A stretch of 64,000 nucleotides of DNA from Opisthorchis felineus (Eukaryota; Platyhelminthes; Trematoda; Opisthorchiida; Opisthorchiidae). The notes under the pieces are model-generated. The model ran no database searches and was not told where the DNA came from. It saw only the letters and a program-made list of their open reading frames with translations. Positions within the stretch are counted from its first letter, which is position 1. The number at the start of each line of letters is the position of its first letter. The position numbers were made by a program, and so were the translations under genes. The stretch is taken from positions 1,612,100-1,676,099 of the forward strand of contig SJOL01008821.1 of NCBI GenBank assembly GCA_004794785.1. The letters run 5' to 3'. Of this stretch, positions 58,950 to 64,000 are shown piece by piece.

Positions 58950-59480
58950 ATCCGTAAAACTTGGGACAGTGGAGATACTAGAAAGTTGAGGTACTGCGGT
59001 TTGGTCACAAGTGATTGCGACTGGATAACGAAATTTCTGAGGGTCAGAATGCTTTGCGTGAAAATGGTAACCGAAGGTAGCAATACCTCAGTGGCGACCT
59101 ACGAGGGACTGTACTGAGACCCCTGTTAGTCGTGATAGATGTGACCTAACAGTGCGATTAGGCGGCAATCGATTGCTGGTCGTAGATTATATCACAGTAA
59201 ATAATACTGTTTTGCAATAATCTCAACATCAAGGTGACTGATATAAGATAGCAGAGTGGTTCCAGAAATTTGGCCTGCCGCTGAACCCTTCGAAACGCTC
59301 CCTGTCTACCCAGAGCAATTGTATGAAAAAATCCAGACAAAGCTGCGCATCCATATTTAAACGGATGAAGGCAAGAGATCTACCAAGACCTTCCGACACA
59401 TGGACCAGTGCACCTTCGTCAGGCTTCGTTTCGGGCATTGTGTACAGCTAAAAACCGCACACTATAACGAGGATGTAAAT
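58950..59480 (+). pseudogene. LINE reverse transcriptase fragment of a second type (Jockey/CR1-like)
   Basis: DLRGTVLRPLLVVIDVT at about 59094-59144 corresponds to the SGVPQGTVLGPLLFLIYVND block, which differs from the RQGCPLSPFLF block of the other LINEs here. After a frame change, IAEWFQKFGLPLNPSKRSLS (about 59250-59310) corresponds to the WSQRWLLPLNPTKC segment downstream of the catalytic box. The FADD box between them is not readable. The plus strand carries these motifs; the flanks are unreadable. It is a short, strongly decayed copy from a lineage distinct from the RTE-like family. Confidence 0.6.
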
Positions 59481-59484
59481 ACCC

Positions 59485-60235
59485 TAGGAAGTACACCGTA
59501 GCAGTAAGGGTGGTAGGTTCACGAAATTTGCCATTAAAAGAGACCAAAACGACTGGACACACATAGCTAGGAATGACGGCGACGGATACGGGGAACTCTA
59601 TATAGGTCTTTTAAGATGGTAAGTGGGTGTCCGAAAACCCATGGGGGCTCACGTAAAATCGAGAAAGGTGAGAGTTAGGGTAATAACAAAACCTTCGAGA
59701 AAGTTGACAAGAAATCCTCTTCCAGAGAGTATAAGCCCTTCCAGAATAGGTAATCAAGCTTCCGGATGTAACCGTTTTCAAGACATTAGGTGGACACATG
59801 GGTAGTTCCTTCTAAGATGTTAGTCATGATACTCTAATTGGATACACGAAAGAGTATGCAACGATGAATGGCCTGAGGGTCTAGGGTTTTCCACAGCTGA
59901 AAATTGGTTATTACCCTAGATACATTGTTGTAGCTCGGCTCACGGTTTCCGTGCAAGCATGCAGGCACGACAAGGTTCTTACATTTGTAAGATTCACCAA
60001 CAAATGTGCTGGGCAGCTTGCTGTTACGACCCAGCGACCAAGATAAGAGGACGAAAGGCATGTTTCGGCCACTCGAAGGGTGGATACGCCAAACCGGATC
60101 GACTGCAAAACGAAGAGACTGCACACAAATCTACTCACTTAGTTCCATCAGTTAGTTTATCAGCCGTTACAGTTCCGGTCGCCGAAATATGGGAGAGCGG
60201 GAAAGATATGACCAGGCGATGGTGATAACACGATC
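59485..60235. other. Unassigned sequence
   Basis: May contain the unreadable end of the LINE fragment to the left. The open frame at 59959-60225 (plus) has no known domain. Confidence 0.4.
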
Positions 60236-60239
60236 AGTT

Positions 60240-62060
60240 GGTCCGTGTTGAGTCAGTCTAGTTATTTGAAGGAACGGGAACCAGAAAAGCTATGCATTGA
60301 AGGCGATGGCTCTGATGCAGGAACGCAACTGACTGCGTGGTAGGCCATGTCTGTCAGTGCCATTAACCATTGATGAGTCGAGTCCCGGGATCCCCATCCA
60401 GGGAGGCGGCAGCTGTCAATCCGAGTGATTTTAATTGTTCGTGCTTTAATACTTGGTTGCGAGGTAAAAGAGCTGTCCACTTCTTGGCAGTTTCCGCTCA
60501 GAAAACGGCTGTAAAAAGGGCTCTTTGAGACAGGTAGTTCTCGCGCGCGCGAGAGAGAGAGAGTTCCTATCTCCTAAAATCATTTAACCTACTTCAGCGG
60601 TGCTAATCCGATGTTCCCACCAAACCCAGCCAGTGCTTGGAATAAATTAATGGCCAAACACCGAGAGTTTTTGTACATCCTCTGTGCGTAATAACCATGT
60701 GCATGGTTTATAAGATAGCGTGGATCGCACAATTGCAATGTAAACTATGCTCTTGAAAGACAAAATAACGTAACATGGGTACCATAGGCGTCAGAAGACA
60801 ACAGCTGCTCTGTTGAATGAAGCGATGTAGTTGCATGCTGGACAGTCGTTGTCAATGGCGGGTTGGTGTCGACCTTCCACTCGGGTTCGTTTGGTTATTC
60901 CAGAGAGTGAGTTAATGAGAGGCAGCTAAACTGTTCTTAAAGGTGTTCTGCCTATCGTTCAAGGCGACGTTTCTGTGAAAGAATTGAGGTCTCATCCTTT
61001 CTGGATGTCGTTTCAATAACACCCGCCCTCCTCGGACCAATTGGTCGGATTGGCTGCAATAGGGTACGATCGTTTCCTGTTACAGAAGCTTCCTTTAGTT
61101 CGCAGGCTTTTGCCATCCACCAGCGCCATCTGTCAATTTCTGGGCTCCTAGTTATTATGTTTTGGGGATCTGCGAGCGCCATCACAGTCGTTTGTTGCTA
61201 GTGTGGCTTCCCTGGCTTCAATCAGCGCTGCTGATCATGACGAGATCCAGTGTTCACTGGGGTGTGTGAGCGACTTCTGGCAGACAGTATTAAAGGCTGT
61301 GACCATGGCTTATTTGGCTTTCCCCCAGTGGTCATCCAAATCATTACAGCCGTCGTAGTTGTTGAGCTCTGGAAGCTTCTCAGCCAACTCAACTCCATAT
61401 TTTTGAGCTGCAGAGACACTTTGAAGATGGTGATTTGAACGGTTTTGCATCAACCGACGTGTTCCAGAGGGAAATTACATAGACATGTGTGCCTGCACAA
61501 TGTCCTGATCAGAGTCCAGTGATGTACTCCAATAACAACGACAATCTTCTGTCGAAGCTCTCCACCGGCAGCTGACTGTCACATGGTTCAAGTGAGTCCA
61601 CGGCTGATTTGCAGGCGGTGGCCTCCAAGTCACACAGTGTGAGCACTTAGGCTGAAAATTCGTGCTGGCTAAAGACAAGTGATGTTCATCACATAACTGA
61701 AGAAGTTGCTCCCCATTGTCTGTGAGATGGGTGCCAATTCAGACGTGACCTACCAGAATCCTGATATCGGTACTTCTCGGTGACCGGTGCAACCGTAATA
61801 AATATCGATAGAAGCTATCTTTCTCACCCCCCGAGCTGCCATCTGTCGGAGTGTGTTCACGCAACAAACAAACACCACTTACCACGTCGACATGTGTTGA
61901 TCTTGATTGGACCAGTCAACCGATCAGCACAAGGGCGATTGTTAACTGGAATCCAGTCCATTAGAGCGCAATCAATCTTGGGGCTAACCGTTACCCCCGC
62001 ACCATAGATACCACCAGCCATTGCACTCGAATCACCAGACACTAAGAGTAAGGTGAGAGG
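60240..62060 (-). pseudogene. RTE/CR1-type LINE with internal deletion, endonuclease to C-terminus
   Basis: Reading down: APE-type endonuclease with SGDSSAMAGGIYGAGVTVSP (about 62040-61980), LMDWIPVNNRPCADRL, KINTCRRGKWCLFVA (to 61857); HCVTWRPPPANQPWTHLNHV (about 61640-61580) and DCRCYWSTSLDSDQDIVQAH (about 61550-61490), the last two endonuclease blocks including the SDQ/SDH catalytic area; linker RWWMAKACELKEASVTGNDR and LLQPIRPIGPRRAGVIETT (about 61130-61010); then, after only some 500 bp, the C-terminal tail RIDSCRLPGWGSRDSTHQ and WLMALTDM (about 60425-60345). The whole reverse transcriptase palm, normally more than 1.2 kb, is missing between linker and tail. Confidence 0.9.
60541..60563. 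repeat. CG/GA dinucleotide tract
   Basis: TCGCGCGCGCGAGAGAGAGA; it lies close to the deletion junction region of the LINE at 60240-62060. Confidence 0.9.
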
Positions 62061-62334
62061 AATCTGGGCTTATCCCGAATGGTTTGAGGTGTATGACCGA
62101 ACTGGTTTTGTTTATGTATGTTTCGGAGCCACAACATACATCGATCGAAAAATAGAACAAAGTCTGAGCAAGAGCCACTTGTTGCCCGATTTGACACAGA
62201 ATACGCACGTCGGGGGCCGCAATGTGGAAGAGATCCCTTGAACTAAATGGGGGTTTATTTTGACTTATTTTACTGGGTAGAATTTTACACACGAAGCAAC
62301 GGTAATTGACAGCTGACAGTTAAATGAATCAGAA

Positions 62335-63110
62335 CTTGGGCGAGGGACGTGTGAGAATGAAGCACTGTAAGGTTGAATGATGACTCCCGGTTGGCCAGGC
62401 AGAAGAATGGGATTTGGTTGAGGTGTCCAACCTTGAGCCCTCGACTAAAAAATCTGACCCACAATGCAGGGTTTTGTTCGGAGATACTTTCTTAGCCCCT
62501 GGCTCAAATGTTTGAACTGTGAGGCAGCAGTTATTACTAGGTTTTTTTTCGGTGGACCGCTCCCGGAGCTGATGATTCAATAGTCTGACCCACGTGACCA
62601 GCCTGGTTCGAGGAAGCAGGGAGTAAGGCATGATTGTCTAACTCCTAGTGCGGCTGCGCAAAACAGGAAATTTCTGAGCATCACCAGACTCTTTGGTTTT
62701 AAAAGTATTTAGAGCGGGATGGGTAATGCGCCGGCAGTCACGATCAACCGTTGGGCGATCGGGGTGTGCAGTTTTTAGGGCTGACCTTTTTTAACCCGTC
62801 TTTTTTTGGATAAAGGCAGCACGGCTGCTGTGTGGATGAAATACCCAACTGCCTTCACACTCTTACCGCAGAGGACAGTAGGACAGATCACCTCGCATCA
62901 TGGTTAAATGTTGTTGGGAAGTTCGTTGCTCTTCGTCCGACTGCTCCCCTTTGGTTTTCCTGGTATGGTTGTACCTTGTGAAATGAAGTCCTATTCGGTG
63001 TAGCCCGATCCCAGATCCAAGCACTAGGACTGACCACTTTGTTCGCCATGCATCACGCTCAGCTGCAAATTCTGTGTCCGAGTTCAGTGGGAGAAAAACT
63101 TAAGCACTTA
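62335..63110 (+). repeat. Probable 5' untranslated region of an RTE/CR1-type LINE
   Basis: This stretch precedes the endonuclease start at about 63115 in the same orientation. It has little coding capacity on the plus strand; the 100-codon minus frame at 62329-62631 is probably a shadow. Part of it (about 62850-63010, including GACTGCTCCCCTTTGG) recurs in inverted orientation at 63865-64000. The call is inferred from position and from that repeat. Confidence 0.6.
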
Positions 63111-63114
63111 GAAG

Positions 63115-63400
63115 TATGGTTTCGAACCTCGAAAGCCAGTCTGCTTAGATGCCTTTAATGTTGGCAAACTGAAGCAAGCAAGACAACAAGCGGCTCTTGC
63201 TTGTATGCTGGATTCTCTCTGCATTGATACATGCTGTCTGTCGGAAACAAGGATACAGGACGCAAGTACTGTAATTGAACTAACTACCGCCTCGCTCACT
63301 TCCATCTTCAGGCTGCGCGCCTCTGGTGATGCAGAAGCCACTGCTGTTGGATATGCCGGCATGGGTATCGTAATGATCACTACAATACCGAACAATCAGT
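63115..63400 (+). pseudogene. RTE/CR1-type LINE, start of APE endonuclease
   Basis: DAFNVGKLKQARQQAALACM at about 63148-63207 corresponds to the TLNVRTLKQAGQQAAL N-terminus of the endonuclease, with the catalytic Asn retained. DSLCIDTCCLSETRIQDAST (63211-63270) follows; the E in SETR is the metal-binding Glu of the APE family. RLRASGDAEATAVGYAGMGI comes next (63313-63372). Similarity stops near 63400 with a stop codon, so the copy is cut off after about 90 codons. The equivalent next part is preserved in the minus-strand copy at 60240-62060. Confidence 0.88.
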
Positions 63401-63404
63401 GAGT

Positions 63405-63860
63405 ACCTTGAAACCGGTCAACACTTTATTAATAAAGGTTATTTCTCTTTCAAGATTGAGTTGCTCTGACCCCCGTCTCTCAGTCAGAAACACGCTGCGT
63501 ACTCTGTTAACCACGGAGTTCGCAGATCAACTAACTTGGTTAAAGGGAGCAGATAAAAGACCTATCTCATGAACCGAGTTACCAAGGCTTATAAAGGGTG
63601 AAATAACTTTTACACTGACACTTGTCACTCTGGATGTCATGTACTCTGCGGCCACACACTTGACTGTCACAGAGGATTACACTGAAAAATCAATTAAGTC
63701 TCCATTCAAGGGAGCCTTTGACCGAATCCATGGAAACCGAAAGCTTCGACGTGAGGGCCGCCTTGCAGCGGATTGACAAAAATCGATGATATCATCCCGA
63801 CCTAAAGTTGCCACCTTGACGTTATGGTCGGGCTTCAGTGCTACAATGATACCGCGGGAT
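63405..63860. other. Unassigned sequence between two LINE 5' regions
   Basis: A minus-strand frame at 63677-63886, extended with one stop toward 63430, is fairly open (WNDVPANVSRG near its start) but unrecognised. The LINE endonuclease does not continue here. Confidence 0.4.
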
Positions 63861-63861
63861 A

Positions 63862-64000
63862 CATTGGCTGGAACGTCGTTCCACAAGGTGCAACCATGCC
63901 AGGAAGGCCAAAGGGGAGCAGTCAGACCAAGAGCAGCGAGACCCCGTACTACGAGGCGGTCTGGATGTAAAGTCGTACCGTCCTCTACGACAGGAGTATG
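63862..64000 (-). repeat. Second LINE 5' region, inverted, cut by window edge
   Basis: The minus strand reads GTAGAGGACGGTACGAC, CGCTGCTCTTGGTC, GACTGCTCCCCTTTGG, CTTCCTGGCATGGTTG and CACCTTGTGGAACGA. These match CAGAGGACAGTAGGAC, GTTGCTCTTCGTCC, GACTGCTCCCCTTTGG and so on at 62868-62985 on the plus strand. Confidence 0.65.

Noticed and set aside
1..64000. CRISPR arrays, bacterial operons, Shine-Dalgarno sites or rRNA genes
   Set aside because: None seen; sequence character and element types are eukaryotic.

Overview
The window looks like animal (eukaryotic) intergenic or intronic DNA made of old, broken transposable elements. I could not recognise a single intact host gene. The base composition is only mildly AT-rich by eye. 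The mix of RTE/CR1-type LINEs, a Penelope-like element with a GIY-YIG nuclease, Ty3/Gypsy remains, tRNA-derived SINEs and hammerhead-bearing repeats is what I would expect of a trematode flatworm, more like the liver-fluke group than the very AT-rich schistosomes. That assignment rests on family resemblance recalled from memory, not on a search.

Layout. 0-6 kb: two copies of one tRNA-derived SINE (one against an RTE reverse transcriptase scrap), an inverted pair carrying a hammerhead-like motif, and an inverted pair of the main hammerhead repeat. 8-17.5 kb: a second SINE family with clear target-site duplications, a single hammerhead repeat unit, a tRNA-like remnant, a TA microsatellite and an RTE scrap. 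20.9-27.7 kb: a 1,195-bp sequence present twice, in direct orientation, at about 99% identity and exactly 5,504 bp apart; it is by far the youngest-looking event here. 28-31 kb: Ty3/Gypsy pol (reverse transcriptase with its palm deleted, RNase H, integrase). 30.9-46 kb: a concentration of hammerhead repeats, two RTE copies on the minus strand, the Penelope-like fragment and two dispersed repeats. 46-64 kb: further RTE copies, mostly on the minus strand, one LINE fragment of another type, and RTE 5' ends in head-to-head orientation at the right edge.

The most interesting theme is ribozymes. Three separate repeat families carry a CTGANGA - hairpin - GAAAC core. The first reads as a canonical type I hammerhead when its copies are compared, with the palindromic ACCGGT stem III typical of ribozymes that act as dimers. 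Every copy here is broken at one or more core positions, and most copies sit as inverted pairs. The third family lies just downstream of the Penelope-like fragment, which fits the known link between Penelope-like elements and hammerheads.

The reading frames are short and interrupted. By a simple random-stop model, stop-free runs of 110-180 codons are expected by chance in 64 kb read in six frames, so open length alone was not accepted as evidence for a gene. Reverse transcriptase, integrase and endonuclease calls rest on motifs that continue across frames.
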